From [Eubacterium] yurii (GTDB lineage: Bacteria; Bacillota; Clostridia; Peptostreptococcales; Filifactoraceae): a stretch of DNA of 64,000 nucleotides. How positions within the stretch are numbered: position 1 is the stretch's first letter; the number at the start of each line of letters is the position of its first letter. The notes beneath the pieces were generated by a model. The model was not told the origin of the DNA and did not search any database. It worked only from the letters and a program-made list of their open reading frames with translations. The translations under genes were made by a program, and so were the position numbers. Below, piece by piece: positions 54,842 to 63,946 of this stretch. The stretch covers positions 1 to 64,000 of the forward strand of contig FUZS01000018.1 of the NCBI GenBank assembly GCA_900167215.1, given 5' to 3'.

Positions 54842-55399
54842 CTATTTCATTTGTTCTTCTGCTACTTTTATTGATTCGTTTACACCCTTTGTAACAGCAT
54901 TTGAAGTGATTGTAGCTCCGGCTATAGCCACTATTTGATCGTCAGCAGGTGTTCCGTTTTTGATTACCTTAATTTCCTTTGCAGGCTTGTCTTTGTATTG
55001 ACCTATGAAGGCTTCGTCCTTTGACTTTGCACCAAGTCCCGGAGTTTCAGACATTGTACCTATGCTTACTCCACTTATAGTCATGTCCTTAGTTACAGCT
55101 GTAGTAACTTCTATCTCTCCACCATATCCTTTTGGTGTAGTCTTTATCGTATATCCTACGACTTCACTACCGTCAATTCCCTTGTACACTTCTTTAACTT
55201 CTTCACCGAAGTCGCCTTCCACCTTTTCAAATGTCTTTGCAGCAGGTAATATTGTTTCTCTTGCCTTATTATCTTTTTCAATCTGTTGTTTTTCTATTAT
55301 AGGATTTGTAATTTCAAACATTGCCGATACAATACCTGTACATACGGCAGTGATGACAAACAAAATCAGTCCGAATTTTACCACTTCGTTATTTTTCAT
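54842..55399 (-). CDS. rnfG: Rnf complex flavoprotein subunit RnfG
   Basis: A 185-residue protein with one N-terminal helix (FGLILFVITAVCTGIVSAMF) and an FMN-binding domain. The covalent FMN site is AIAGATITSNAVTKGV (Thr in the S/AGATxT motif, about residue 167). It faces outside and passes electrons toward RnfD/A/E. Overlaps the rnfD end by 11 bases. Confidence 0.94.
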   Translation of the reverse strand: MKNNEVVKFGLILFVITAVCTGIVSAMFEITNPIIEKQQIEKDNKARETILPAAKTFEKVEGDFGEEVKEVYKGIDGSEVVGYTIKTTPKGYGGEIEVTTAVTKDMTISGVSIGTMSETPGLGAKSKDEAFIGQYKDKPAKEIKVIKNGTPADDQIVAIAGATITSNAVTKGVNESIKVAEEQMK

Positions 55400-56345
55400 T
55401 TTTCTTTACCTCCCCAAATACTCTTGGTCTTACCAATTTTTCAATCAAAGGAGTGGCTACATTCATAAGAAGTATAGAATATGATACACCTTCAGGATAT
55501 CCGCCAAAGTATCTGATAACAGATGTAAGCAATCCGCATCCTATGGCATATATTACCTGTCCCTTAGGAGTCATTGGTGATGTAGCATAGTCTGTAGCCA
55601 TGAATATTGCTCCAAGCATCAAGCCCCCGCCAAAGACGTTGTAAAGTATCATTGAAGAGTCGAATCCTGAAAATGCGTAAGTGAGTATTGCCACTGTAAC
55701 AACGTAAGTCACAGGTATTACATAAGTTATAACTCCCTTGTATAGTAGATAAGCTCCACCTATCATAAGTAGGAGTGCGCTTGTTTCTCCAAGTGTTCCG
55801 GGTATATTTCCCAAGAACATATCAATTACATTTGCTCTTTGAACTCCTTCAGATGCCGCATTTTTGATATATGCAAGAGGTGTTGCTGTAGCCATACCGT
55901 CTATCGGTGATGTCCATTTAGTCATCAGCACAGGATATGAAGAAAGTAAGAATGCTCTGGCAACGAGTGCCGGATTTATAAAGTTATGACCGAGTCCTCC
56001 GAAAAGTTGCTTTGCAATCACTATGGCAAAGACAGCTCCAAAAAATGTCATCCACCAAGGTGCTGACGCAGGAACGTTAAAAGCGAGCAAAAGTCCTGTA
56101 ACTACAGCCGATAAATCCTTGATAGTAATAGGCTTTTTCATAAATTTCTGCATACAGTATTCAGCTCCTACAGCTCCTACCACACCTGCAATGATATTTA
56201 TTACCGCACCTACCTTAAAAAAGTATATACTTCCTATTGCAGCAGGTATTAAAGCAATAATGACATCTCTCATCACCGATTGTACGGTTTCATTGCTTCT
56301 TATATGTGGAGAAGAGGAGATCGTAAGACGATTTTTATTTTCCAT
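55389..56345 (-). CDS. rnfD: Rnf complex membrane subunit RnfD
   Basis: A 318-residue protein with eight to ten helices and a covalent FMN site in the ATATPLAYIK region (Thr, about 162). SSPHIRSNETVQSVMRDVII is the usual N-terminus. It carries electrons and, in Na+- or H+-pumping Rnf, is part of ion translocation. AGGGAAATAATGG surrounds its start. It follows rnfC by 87 bases. Confidence 0.94.
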   Translation of the reverse strand: MENKNRLTISSSPHIRSNETVQSVMRDVIIALIPAAIGSIYFFKVGAVINIIAGVVGAVGAEYCMQKFMKKPITIKDLSAVVTGLLLAFNVPASAPWWMTFFGAVFAIVIAKQLFGGLGHNFINPALVARAFLLSSYPVLMTKWTSPIDGMATATPLAYIKNAASEGVQRANVIDMFLGNIPGTLGETSALLLMIGGAYLLYKGVITYVIPVTYVVTVAILTYAFSGFDSSMILYNVFGGGLMLGAIFMATDYATSPMTPKGQVIYAIGCGLLTSVIRYFGGYPEGVSYSILLMNVATPLIEKLVRPRVFGEVKKNEK

Positions 56346-56432
56346 TATTTCCCTCCGTTATACATTAATTTCATTTTATATTTTCTATAAATTCTTAAGC
56401 TAAATAATATCAAATTTTATTTACTTCAAGTC

Positions 56433-57779
56433 CTATTTATTTGCAGCAGCTTTTTCTGCAGCCTTTCTTCTGTTTGCCAATATCTCTCTTTTTGCCACCC
56501 TTATAGATTGGAGTAGAGGACGTTTTGAAGGACAGATAAATGAGCATGAACCACATTCTATACAGTCAAGTGCTCTGTATTCTTCCGCCTTTTCAAAGTC
56601 ATCTTTCAATGAGTATGCGCTTATATAAACAGGCTCCAAGAAAGCAGGACATACACCGACACATTTTGCACATCTGATACAGTTTTGCATATCGTCGATA
56701 TGAGCTTCTTTTTCAGTGAAACAAAGTATACCTGATGTTCCTTTGTTAGCAGGTACATCAACACTTGCAAGTGCGACACCCATCATCGGACCGCCGCTTA
56801 TTATCTTTTTAGGCTCTTCCTTGAATCCACCTGTCATATTTATTATGTCAGAATAAAGAGTACCTATCTTAAACATTACGTTCTTAGGATTGGCAATGGC
56901 TCCACCTGTAACTGTACAAATTCTTTCTATAAGTGGGAGTCCTGTCCTTAGAGATTTTGCTATCTGAGCGGCTGTAGCTACGTTGTCTACGACAGCTCCG
57001 GCATCTGCCGGAAGTCCTCCAGACGGCACTTCTCTTCCTGTACATACGTTGATAAGCTGTTTTTCAGCTCCTTGCGGATATTTTGTCTTTAGAGTTACTA
57101 CCTTTATATTAGGATATTTTGACGCTTCCTTTGTAACGGCTTCGATACAGTCAGGCTTATTGTCCTCTATACCTATGTAGCCGTTTTCTACAGACAATAT
57201 CTTAAGTATGGCTCTTAATCCGTCCACCACATCCTTAGTTTCTTCAAGCATCAATCTATGGTCAGCAGTAAGATAAGGTTCACATTCTGCTCCATTTAAT
57301 ATTACTGCGTCTACTACCTTGTCTTTTGGCGGATTGAGTTTGACGTGAGTCGGGAAAGTGGCTCCTCCCATACCCACAAGTCCTATATCTTTTACTATTT
57401 CAAGTAATCTCTCCTTGCTTAGTTCTTCAATAGTACCGTAAGGCTTGATGTCCTCATGTACTGTGTAATTTTTGTCATTTTCAATTATGACACAAGTTGC
57501 TCTTTCTCCGGTATTTACCAATAATTCCTTGACATCTATTACCTTACCGGATACCGATGAGTGTATAGGTGCTGATACAAAACCGAGAGGCTCTCCTATC
57601 TTTTGTCCCACCTTAACCAAATCATTCTTAGAAACTAAAGACTTGCAAGGTGCTCCAATATTTTGGATTAGCGGTATGTATACTTTATCAGGAGCATCCA
57701 AATACTCTATGGGAAGTTTTTCGGTCATAGACTTGTTATGCTTAGGATGTATACCACCCTTGAATGTTGTTAGTTGCAA
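56433..57779 (-). CDS. rnfC: Rnf complex NADH-binding subunit RnfC
   Basis: A 448-residue peripheral subunit that reduces NAD+. It contains a Gly-rich nucleotide/FMN-binding region (GLVGMGGATFPTHVKLNPP, about 133-151), the SLBB-like domain, and two [4Fe-4S] motifs near the C-terminus (CIRCAKCVGVCP, CIECGSCSFICPSKRP). AAGGAGGA sets the ATG. First gene of the rnf operon. Rnf couples ferredoxin:NAD+ oxidoreduction to an ion gradient. Confidence 0.95.
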   Translation of the reverse strand: MQLTTFKGGIHPKHNKSMTEKLPIEYLDAPDKVYIPLIQNIGAPCKSLVSKNDLVKVGQKIGEPLGFVSAPIHSSVSGKVIDVKELLVNTGERATCVIIENDKNYTVHEDIKPYGTIEELSKERLLEIVKDIGLVGMGGATFPTHVKLNPPKDKVVDAVILNGAECEPYLTADHRLMLEETKDVVDGLRAILKILSVENGYIGIEDNKPDCIEAVTKEASKYPNIKVVTLKTKYPQGAEKQLINVCTGREVPSGGLPADAGAVVDNVATAAQIAKSLRTGLPLIERICTVTGGAIANPKNVMFKIGTLYSDIINMTGGFKEEPKKIISGGPMMGVALASVDVPANKGTSGILCFTEKEAHIDDMQNCIRCAKCVGVCPAFLEPVYISAYSLKDDFEKAEEYRALDCIECGSCSFICPSKRPLLQSIRVAKREILANRRKAAEKAAANK

Positions 57780-57848
57780 GTTTTTTCCTCCTTATCTTAA
57801 GATTGAATAATATATTCAAATATCAGTCAATCTCTTATATATTAAGTC

Positions 57849-57872
57849 CAAGCAAAGAGATATCTTTGCTTG
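57849..57872 (-). terminator. Hairpin between the EFR1 gene and rnfC
   Basis: CAAGCAAAGA and TCTTTGCTTG form a perfect 10-bp stem with a GATA loop. There is no clear T-run, so it may be a weak terminator or processing signal. It lies 13 bases past the EFR1 gene stop. Confidence 0.5.
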
Positions 57873-57884
57873 AACAACTTTAAC

Positions 57885-58697
57885 TTAAACAAAATACTCG
57901 TTTATTGCACGTCTTACGCCATACAGCTCTTCAAGTTCCCTTTGATGATATAAATATCCTTCATCATCAAAATACTTGGCATTTACAGGACACTTCTTCA
58001 CACAGGCGCAACACTTCATACAGACTCCGGGCACACTTCTCACGTCATTATAGTCTATGGCTCCTGTCGGGCAAAGTATAGCACATAGCTTACAATCTGT
58101 ACACTTATCGTTGGTCTTAGGTTTAACCTTTCTAATATCTATGTGATTTCCATTTCTGTCTTGAGGTTGGAAATAAGGATGCACAGGATTATTTCCCTTG
58201 ACAGTAGGTCTTGAAAAATCATTATTTTTTATTTTTTCAGCGATTTTTCTTCCAAATTCTACCACTTCTTTCATATCTTTCGCATCAGGTCTGCCCTTGC
58301 CAAGAATAGTAGAAAATGAATGTTCACACGAGAAGCCTCCGCCTGCTACTACCCTGAAATTACAATCATCCATGATAAGGCTAAGCTCCATAAGGGAGTC
58401 ATCAAAACTACGGTTTCCAAATGTCATAACTGCAATTCCGATAGCAGCATTTCCTTGAATTTTCTTGAGATATTCAAGCATTAAATTGGGAACTCTGCCT
58501 GCAATAGTAGGCAAGCCCAAGACAACTATATCTTCCTTATCAAAGACAGGAACTTCTTTTCTATTTTTTAAAGGAGTAAAATCCAAAACTTCTATATTAT
58601 GTATATTTAACTTACTGCCAATAGTTTCTGCTATTGACTTAGTTACTTTCTCAGTTCCACCGGTACCTGAAAAATACATAGCCCACAGCTTATTCAT
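57885..58697 (-). CDS. EFR1-type flavodoxin/ferredoxin protein
   Basis: A 270-residue cytoplasmic fusion. It has an N-terminal flavodoxin fold (MYFSGTGGTEKVTKSIAETI, LGLPTIAGRVPNL) and two C-terminal [4Fe-4S] motifs (CTDCKLCAILCP, CMKCCACVKKCP). GGAAG sets the ATG at 58697; the longer frame lacks a ribosome site. It lies just upstream of rnfCDGEAB on the same strand, suggesting it feeds or drains the ferredoxin pool used by Rnf. Exact partner unknown. Confidence 0.88.
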   Translation of the reverse strand: MNKLWAMYFSGTGGTEKVTKSIAETIGSKLNIHNIEVLDFTPLKNRKEVPVFDKEDIVVLGLPTIAGRVPNLMLEYLKKIQGNAAIGIAVMTFGNRSFDDSLMELSLIMDDCNFRVVAGGGFSCEHSFSTILGKGRPDAKDMKEVVEFGRKIAEKIKNNDFSRPTVKGNNPVHPYFQPQDRNGNHIDIRKVKPKTNDKCTDCKLCAILCPTGAIDYNDVRSVPGVCMKCCACVKKCPVNAKYFDDEGYLYHQRELEELYGVRRAINEYFV

Positions 58698-59111
58698 GTC
58701 TCTCACTTCCTTCCGTAAGTTAAGAACTATACAACAAAAGTATATGAAAATCAAGATTTTATATAATACAAAAGCAAATTATAACAAGATTCTATTATCA
58801 ATTAATAATTAGTATTAGAATATCCATCATATATAACTTAAGTAAAAACACTTAAAATATAAAATCATTGACTATAAATTAATTACTGAAATTATATTTC
58901 TTAATTTCTCATGTAATAATTTTATTACATTTATGAAAAAATTACAATCTTTAATTTTAAAAAATTTATATGAAATTTAATTTTTATATAAAAATATTTA
59001 TATTTTTCAATATCACATCACATATAGATTAATACAAAAAGTAAATTGAATAATATATAATTTTTTAGAAACTGTCAACTAACTTCAAAAACTGTAGACA
59101 AATATGATATT
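58698..59111 (-). other. Intergenic region upstream of the EFR1 gene
   Basis: About 410 AT-rich bases with a solo TTAGTATTA-like end at 58809-58817, possibly a remnant of the dispersed family. No promoter stands out clearly and no gene is supported. Confidence 0.4.
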
Positions 59112-59239
59112 ATACTAAAATCTAATAAAATAATGCATTAAAACTTTTCAATACTTTTAGAATGGAGCATAAATAAGATACTATTTTTTAAAAAACATTG
59201 ATGACTATTATCCATAGACTAATATAGATATTATTATTA
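59112..59239 (+). repeat. TACTAAAA-ended dispersed element, group A
   Basis: A 128-bp copy from ATACTAAAATCTAATAAAAT to ATAGATATTATTATTA, matching the copy at 7380 in order and spacing. Confidence 0.75.
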
Positions 59240-59307
59240 GGTAAAATAATTACTAATTAGTAGAGTATCAATATAAGTTATAAAGTAGACGTTTTCGACA
59301 CAAAATA

Positions 59308-59337
59308 GCAAACTACCGACTAAGCCGGTAGTTTTAA
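59308..59337 (-). terminator. Terminator downstream of the secreted protein gene
   Basis: AACTACCG (59311-59318) and CGGTAGTT (59326-59333) form a stem directly at the stop of the gene at 59334. T-runs are weak (TTTGCTATTTT on the minus strand). Confidence 0.65.
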
Positions 59338-60068
59338 TTAGTAAAATAAATATTATTATTTGTAAATATATAGCTGTATTCGTGTATTTTATTTGTGGAC
59401 GCCATATAGTTGATTTTGTAGCTTCCACCAGTTTCTCTCAAAATCTCAAATTTAGGAAATATTTTTCTAATTTGTCTGAATACATCTTCTTTTACTCCTT
59501 TAGAAATGTCCTTAGGTTCTGTCACCTCAACCTTTGTTCCCTTAGGAGTTTTGACATAAGACACCTTATTCATAGTATTACTGTTTCTTATGTCATTTTC
59601 ATCCAAGAGGATTCGAAGAAATAGTAGATCAGATTTGTCTTCAGAAGGCTCCAAGTATGCGAAAGTTTTTACTTTTTCCATAAAAGCCTCTTTTCCCCCC
59701 TCACGAGACAGCAATTCCCTATATGCATCCGATTGTTGACTCAATGCCTCCAATCCTTCTTCAGGTGAATTATAAAGAACTACATTGACTAATAAAGGAA
59801 AGTCGATAACAGCATCTACCAACTGCTCAACTGACATTTCTTTTAACAACTCTTCTGGTATTCTACAAGCCTGAAGTTTCTCATTAATACCATCAAATTC
59901 TTGCCATTCAGGTGAATCGTAAGTTATAGGATAAATATACCTTTTATCACGAGTAAGTTCTTCAGATATGCCGTTGTCTCCATAAGATATTGAGGCTGAG
60001 CTGAATACAAAAACAAACAAAGAAAAAAACGTTATAGCTATAATTCTTCTTAAATTTTTATTTTTCAT
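59334..60068 (-). CDS. Secreted protein of unknown function
   Basis: A 244-residue exported protein: signal peptide about 1-30 (IIAITFFSLFVFVFSSASISYG), then an acidic, mostly helical domain. The block YPITYDSPEWQEFDGINEKL, CRIPEELLKEMSVEQLVDAV, FPLLVNVVLYNSPEEGLEAL resembles a domain found in secreted proteins of several Firmicutes where a Thr/Ser-rich MSTEALVETVL-type helix follows IPE. The C-terminal part is not recognised. A GGGGG tract eight bases before the ATG serves as ribosome site. It is monocistronic. Confidence 0.72.
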   Translation of the reverse strand: MKNKNLRRIIAITFFSLFVFVFSSASISYGDNGISEELTRDKRYIYPITYDSPEWQEFDGINEKLQACRIPEELLKEMSVEQLVDAVIDFPLLVNVVLYNSPEEGLEALSQQSDAYRELLSREGGKEAFMEKVKTFAYLEPSEDKSDLLFLRILLDENDIRNSNTMNKVSYVKTPKGTKVEVTEPKDISKGVKEDVFRQIRKIFPKFEILRETGGSYKINYMASTNKIHEYSYIFTNNNIYFTN

Positions 60069-60301
60069 TACTAAAACCCCCCTTTCTGAATTTTAAAGTC
60101 CTATATTAAGATAACAGCAATCATTATATAAATAAAATCATATAACTATGTCATACCTAAACATACTATTATATTTCACAACAACAACTGCTTTATCTTT
60201 GTTAACTGTTAGATATAAGAAAAATTAATAATAAAGCTCCTTTAAAGCAATCAACTTTTTTATATTATACCTTTTTTTAAAAACATTATTCATTATTTCT
60301 A

Positions 60302-60330
60302 TTGATAAAGTCACTATTTTATGTTACCAT
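60302..60330 (+). promoter_or_regulatory. Probable lysA promoter
   Basis: TTGATA (60302-60307), 17 bases, TACCAT (60325-60330), about 80 bases before lysA. I looked for a lysine riboswitch in 60069-60412 and saw none; the rest of this gap is AT-rich. Confidence 0.5.
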
Positions 60331-60412
60331 GATGAAAAGTAGAGTAATTCATTTTTTTAAAGTTTAATTTCATATGTAACCATAGTTAAAGATTAGAATT
60401 GAAGGAAATAAA

Positions 60413-61696
60413 ATGAAAAAAGAAATAAAAAATTCATCACTATATATAGATAATGTAAAAGTAGAAGATATTGCAAAAAAATTTGGCACCCCACTTTACG
60501 TATATTCATACGACTCTATTGTAGCTGAGATAAATTCATTGAAAAAAGATTTTGAGCAAAAGTATGAAAATGTGAGAATAGCCTATGCGTCAAAGGCTTT
60601 TAACTGCATTGCAATGTGTCAAATATTAAAAAAACACTCCCTCTGTCTTGACGTAGTATCTGGTGGTGAGCTCTACACCGCAATCAAAGCAAATTTTCCT
60701 GCAGAGCATATAGAGTTTAACGGCAACAACAAGTCTACAGAAGAGTTGGAAATGGCTATAGACTACGGAGTAGGCAGGATAATAATAGACGGGCTTTTTG
60801 AAATTGATATTATTGAAGAGATTTGTAAGGCAAAAGATAAGAAGGTCAATGTACTTTTTAGAATAAATCCGGGAGTGGACTCACATACTAATGAAAAAAT
60901 ATCTACAGGGAAAATAGACTCAAAATTCGGTATACCAACAGATGAGGATGTATTTTTTCCACTTGTGCAAAGGGCACTAAAAAGCGAATACATCAATTTC
61001 TTAGGACTTCATTTCCATGTAGGCTCACAGCTTTTTGACAACAGCTCACATATACTGGCAACAGAGGTGATATTGGAGTTAGCTGAAAAAATAAGAGAAA
61101 AATTTGACTTTGAGCTTAAGGAGATAAACTTAGGCGGAGGCTTCGGCGTAGTCTATACTGATGAAAAAAAGATGCCTTATTCATACTTTTTAGATCCTTT
61201 AATGGAAAAAATAGAACAATATTATAAGGGTAAAAAAAGACCTGCAGTAGTAATCGAGCCGGGTAGAAGTCTGATAGGCGAAAGCGGATTCCAGCTATAT
61301 AAGGTAGGACAGATAAAAGACATCAAAGATGTGAGAAAATATGTATCAGTAGACGGCGGTATGACAGATAATATAAGACCTACACTATATGACGCAAAAT
61401 ACTCTGCAATGATAGTAAATAAGGCTGACAAGGTAAAGGAAGAAAGTGTTACTATATGCGGTAAATGTTGTGAATCAGGAGATATACTGATAAAAGACAT
61501 CTCACTTCCAAAGATTGAAAAAGACGACATATTAGCAATATTTACTACAGGAGCCTATGGATATGCAATGGCAAATAATTATAACAAGATAGCTAAGGCC
61601 GGGGTAGTAATGATAAAGGACAATGACGTATTTGAGATAATAAGACGACAAAGCTACGACGATATAATCAAAAATGAAGTTAAAATAAATCTGTAA
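60413..61696 (+). CDS. lysA: Diaminopimelate decarboxylase
   Basis: A 427-residue PLP enzyme of the alanine-racemase fold (type III) that makes L-lysine from meso-DAP. The PLP lysine is K61 in IAYASKAF. Substrate and cofactor motifs follow: HVGSQ, INLGGGFGV, IEPGRSLIGESG, CCESGD (active-site Cys) and GAYGYAMANNYN. GAAGGAAAT precedes the ATG. Full length. It stands alone between two hairpins, without other lysine genes. Confidence 0.95.
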   Translation: MKKEIKNSSLYIDNVKVEDIAKKFGTPLYVYSYDSIVAEINSLKKDFEQKYENVRIAYASKAFNCIAMCQILKKHSLCLDVVSGGELYTAIKANFPAEHIEFNGNNKSTEELEMAIDYGVGRIIIDGLFEIDIIEEICKAKDKKVNVLFRINPGVDSHTNEKISTGKIDSKFGIPTDEDVFFPLVQRALKSEYINFLGLHFHVGSQLFDNSSHILATEVILELAEKIREKFDFELKEINLGGGFGVVYTDEKKMPYSYFLDPLMEKIEQYYKGKKRPAVVIEPGRSLIGESGFQLYKVGQIKDIKDVRKYVSVDGGMTDNIRPTLYDAKYSAMIVNKADKVKEESVTICGKCCESGDILIKDISLPKIEKDDILAIFTTGAYGYAMANNYNKIAKAGVVMIKDNDVFEIIRRQSYDDIIKNEVKINL

Positions 61697-61721
61697 ATAA
61701 GTAAATATCTCTATAACGCTA

Positions 61722-61758
61722 TAAAAGGTGAGCGGAATTATCCCTCACCTTTGTACTT
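61722..61758 (+). terminator. Bidirectional terminator of lysA
   Basis: AAAGGTGAG (61724-61732) and CTCACCTTT (61744-61752) form a perfect 9-bp stem between converging genes. Confidence 0.75.
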
Positions 61759-61766
61759 TGATAAAA

Positions 61767-62234
61767 CTATGAATTAAAAATAATGTATATAAGCATCTTC
61801 TTATCTAAATCAAATACGAAGATTTCAAAATTTCTGATATGATCCCCTACTGAATAATTAGGAGTAGTATTATTAAATACATACAATCCATTAGATATTT
61901 TTTTAATTTCACTGCCGACATGCTCTGTGTCATAATCAAGGGAAAGTTTACTGTCCAAGAGTTTATACAGAAATGAATCATCACTGTCAATACTCTTCAT
62001 ATCCAAGTCTTGCTTTAATCTCGAAAAGCTCTCCTCATTAAAAGAAAACTTATTTATTATATAGCCGTCACCAAACGAGCCTATTGTGGATATTTTGGAA
62101 ATCTCCTTAAAGCCGTAATAATACTTCAGCTTAAATACCCAAGACCTTTCAAGCTTGTAAAAATATATAGAAGCGAAAAATAAAATGATAATGATAAAAA
62201 ACAAAATTGTCTTCTTATATTTCAATTCCATCAT
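61767..62234 (-). CDS. Membrane-anchored small protein of unknown function
   Basis: A 155-residue protein with one N-terminal helix (TILFFIIIILFFASIYFY) and an extracytoplasmic part rich in Ser, Asp and Phe (FSFNEESFSRLKQDLDMKSI, FEIFVFDLDKKMLIYIIF). No family is recognised. Its start overlaps the previous small ORF by 4 bases, so the two are probably co-translated. Confidence 0.6.
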   Translation of the reverse strand: MMELKYKKTILFFIIIILFFASIYFYKLERSWVFKLKYYYGFKEISKISTIGSFGDGYIINKFSFNEESFSRLKQDLDMKSIDSDDSFLYKLLDSKLSLDYDTEHVGSEIKKISNGLYVFNNTTPNYSVGDHIRNFEIFVFDLDKKMLIYIIFNS

Positions 62235-62437
62235 AGATAAAACTCACTATTGATTTTTATAGGCTTTAAAACTCCCATATTTTGGCACAACCAACCCGAA
62301 TTATTTATAGCACTACTCATAATATTACTATATTCAATATCAAATTCAAAGTCAAAAGTATCCGTAATGTATGCTTTTTGACTTCCATATTTTCCTATAG
62401 TTACTAAATGCAATGCATATTTTATTGAGTGTTGCAC
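62231..62437 (-). CDS. Small ORF, possible gene remnant
   Basis: 68 codons starting with GTG and a weak ribosome site (AGG 12 bases upstream), ending in an ATGA-type overlap with the next gene. The sequence (YITDTFDFEFDIEYSNIMSS, WLCQNMGVLKPIKINSEFYL) looks like the C-terminal part of a longer protein. It may be a truncated gene; no function is suggested. Confidence 0.35.
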   Translation of the reverse strand: MQHSIKYALHLVTIGKYGSQKAYITDTFDFEFDIEYSNIMSSAINNSGWLCQNMGVLKPIKINSEFYL

Positions 62438-62641
62438 TTATATTGTAAACCTAAAAATAAAAAAATATTGTATTAATCCCTACTAACAAAAAAATGTATT
62501 TTAAAATTTAAAAACTCCATTACTATGAAAACATTAAATCACTTTTTTAAAAAAAATGCAAGAATTTGTACTAAAAAAATAATTTATCATAACTAAACCC
62601 TTGTTAGTTGAAATTGATTTAAAATATAGATATGTAGGATT

Positions 62642-62695
62642 CACATTCAAAAATAATGGTCTTAAAATCAGAACTTGTCATAATTTTTGAATGTG
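62642..62695 (-). terminator. Long hairpin downstream of trpP
   Basis: Arms of 17 bases (62642-62658 and 62679-62695; CACATTCAAAAATAATG with CATAATTTTTGAATGTG) pair with one mismatch around a 20-base loop, ending 17 bases after the trpP stop. The T-run is on the plus side, so on the trpP strand it is only a candidate terminator. Confidence 0.6.
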
Positions 62696-62712
62696 TTTTA
62701 TATTTTAATTTA

Positions 62713-63225
62713 TTATACGGCAGTTATCTTGTTTTTTGTAGCAACAAGTATCGCCTTGCATACAAAGGTACCTATTACCACGTTTGATACTAACGCAGGA
62801 AGTACGACAGTCGTAAAAAGTACCGCAAAAGGAGCAGGTAAGCCCACTATCAAAAGTGCAGATGTCAAAAATGCTACTCCGCTGACCAAAGTGGCAACAC
62901 CCATTATAATAACAGACTTTGCAATATCACTTTTTATAAACGAGAGTAATTTTATAAGGAAAAGTATTGCAAATGCAGTGATTATTTTGTCTATGATATT
63001 TGGCAGTTGACCTCCGGGGAATGAAGTGGTAAAAGCTGAAAGCAGACCGGCTCCCACTCCGGCAACTATCGTATTTTTCACATCAGGTGTGAGCATTATA
63101 GCCAATACCAAAAATATCAAAAGCAAGTCGGGTTTCATTCCGCCCACTATCGGCGGCATTATGCCGTGCAATATAAGCCCCATAGCAAGCATAAGTGCAG
63201 TTAGTATATATTCTTTAGTTCTCAT
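62713..63225 (-). CDS. trpP: Tryptophan transporter TrpP
   Basis: A 170-residue membrane protein with about five helices of the TrpP (YhaG) family, thought to import tryptophan. Hallmarks are GMKPDLLLIFLVLAIML, SAFTTSFPGGQLPNIIDKII and the final LVSNVVIGTFVCKAILVATK. AAGGAG nine bases before the ATG sets the start. A Trp-specific T-box lies upstream on the same strand, which supports the substrate strongly. Related in layout to ECF S components. Confidence 0.92.
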   Translation of the reverse strand: MRTKEYILTALMLAMGLILHGIMPPIVGGMKPDLLLIFLVLAIMLTPDVKNTIVAGVGAGLLSAFTTSFPGGQLPNIIDKIITAFAILFLIKLLSFIKSDIAKSVIIMGVATLVSGVAFLTSALLIVGLPAPFAVLFTTVVLPALVSNVVIGTFVCKAILVATKNKITAV

Positions 63226-63495
63226 CTTTATTTTCTCCTTGTGATTAATTATTATAAATCCAAAATATAAAAAGTCCTCATTATGATTATAAATTAAAAG
63301 CGAATTTTTTTATTGTCTCTCCTTATTAAGCTGTTTTATAATCCGTTTTTCCATCTTAATATCCAACCACAAAGTGAAAAATTTGTATTTTTTGATAATT
63401 TTCATTTTACAAACTTTAAAATCTCTTTTATGATTGAATTAAATCCTTTCACAACATAAACAAGTCTCCTTTCTTTTAAAATACAAATCTTATTT

Positions 63496-63609
63496 ATACT
63501 AAAAAGCGCTTAAATTCTCTTTTTTAATATTTATAAGATGAGTAACTTAAGTTAATTATCTTAATAAAGAAAACAAAACACATGACTTTTCAGTGGGTGA
63601 TTAGTATTA
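63496..63609 (-). repeat. TACTAAAA-ended dispersed element between T-box and trpP
   Basis: A 114-bp copy with ends ATACTAAAAAGCGCTTAAAT and GGTGATTAGTATTA; the interior is diverged. It lies inside the presumed trpP leader, after the T-box terminator. Confidence 0.7.
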
Positions 63610-63642
63610 ATGCCGATACAATGTAAGATTTTGCCGTAAAAT

Positions 63643-63900
63643 AAAAAAACTCGCCACTTCACTATCTGTAAATAGTGAAAGAGCGAGAACAGTCTCACGG
63701 TGCCATCTTTCTTGGAATAAATCCACCTCATCTAAGATACGGGCATGTAGCCGATATCCCTACTCTATAACGGGAGTACCCGTCCACAGCTACTATAATT
63801 TCGCCACGGCATCTATCAAGTCCATTCACAAAAACTATTTTCGCCTTCTCTCACCAACGAAGACTCTCTGTAGAAAAATCATAATTGCTACTACTCTTGA
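63643..63900 (-). ncRNA. Tryptophan T-box leader
   Basis: On the minus strand: a stem I region with the TTGGTGAGAGA motif, a specifier loop GAATGGACTT whose TGG codon (63822-63824) reads Trp, the T-box sequence AAGAAAGATGGCACCGTGAG (about 63694-63713), and a terminator (63650-63687: CTCGC...GCGAG stem) followed by seven T residues. Uncharged tRNA-Trp is expected to bind the specifier and T-box and allow readthrough into trpP. Confidence 0.92.
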
Positions 63901-63917
63901 ATTTTTGATTTTAAAGA

Positions 63918-63946
63918 ATGATACAATAATTTTATTTTTATGTCAA
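63918..63946 (-). promoter_or_regulatory. Promoter of the T-box/trpP transcript
   Basis: On the minus strand, TTGACA (63941-63946), 17 bases, TATCAT (63918-63923), directly before the T-box. Confidence 0.85.

Noticed and set aside
60069-60412. Lysine riboswitch before lysA
   Set aside because: None of the conserved L-box sequence blocks could be found; only a plausible promoter is visible.
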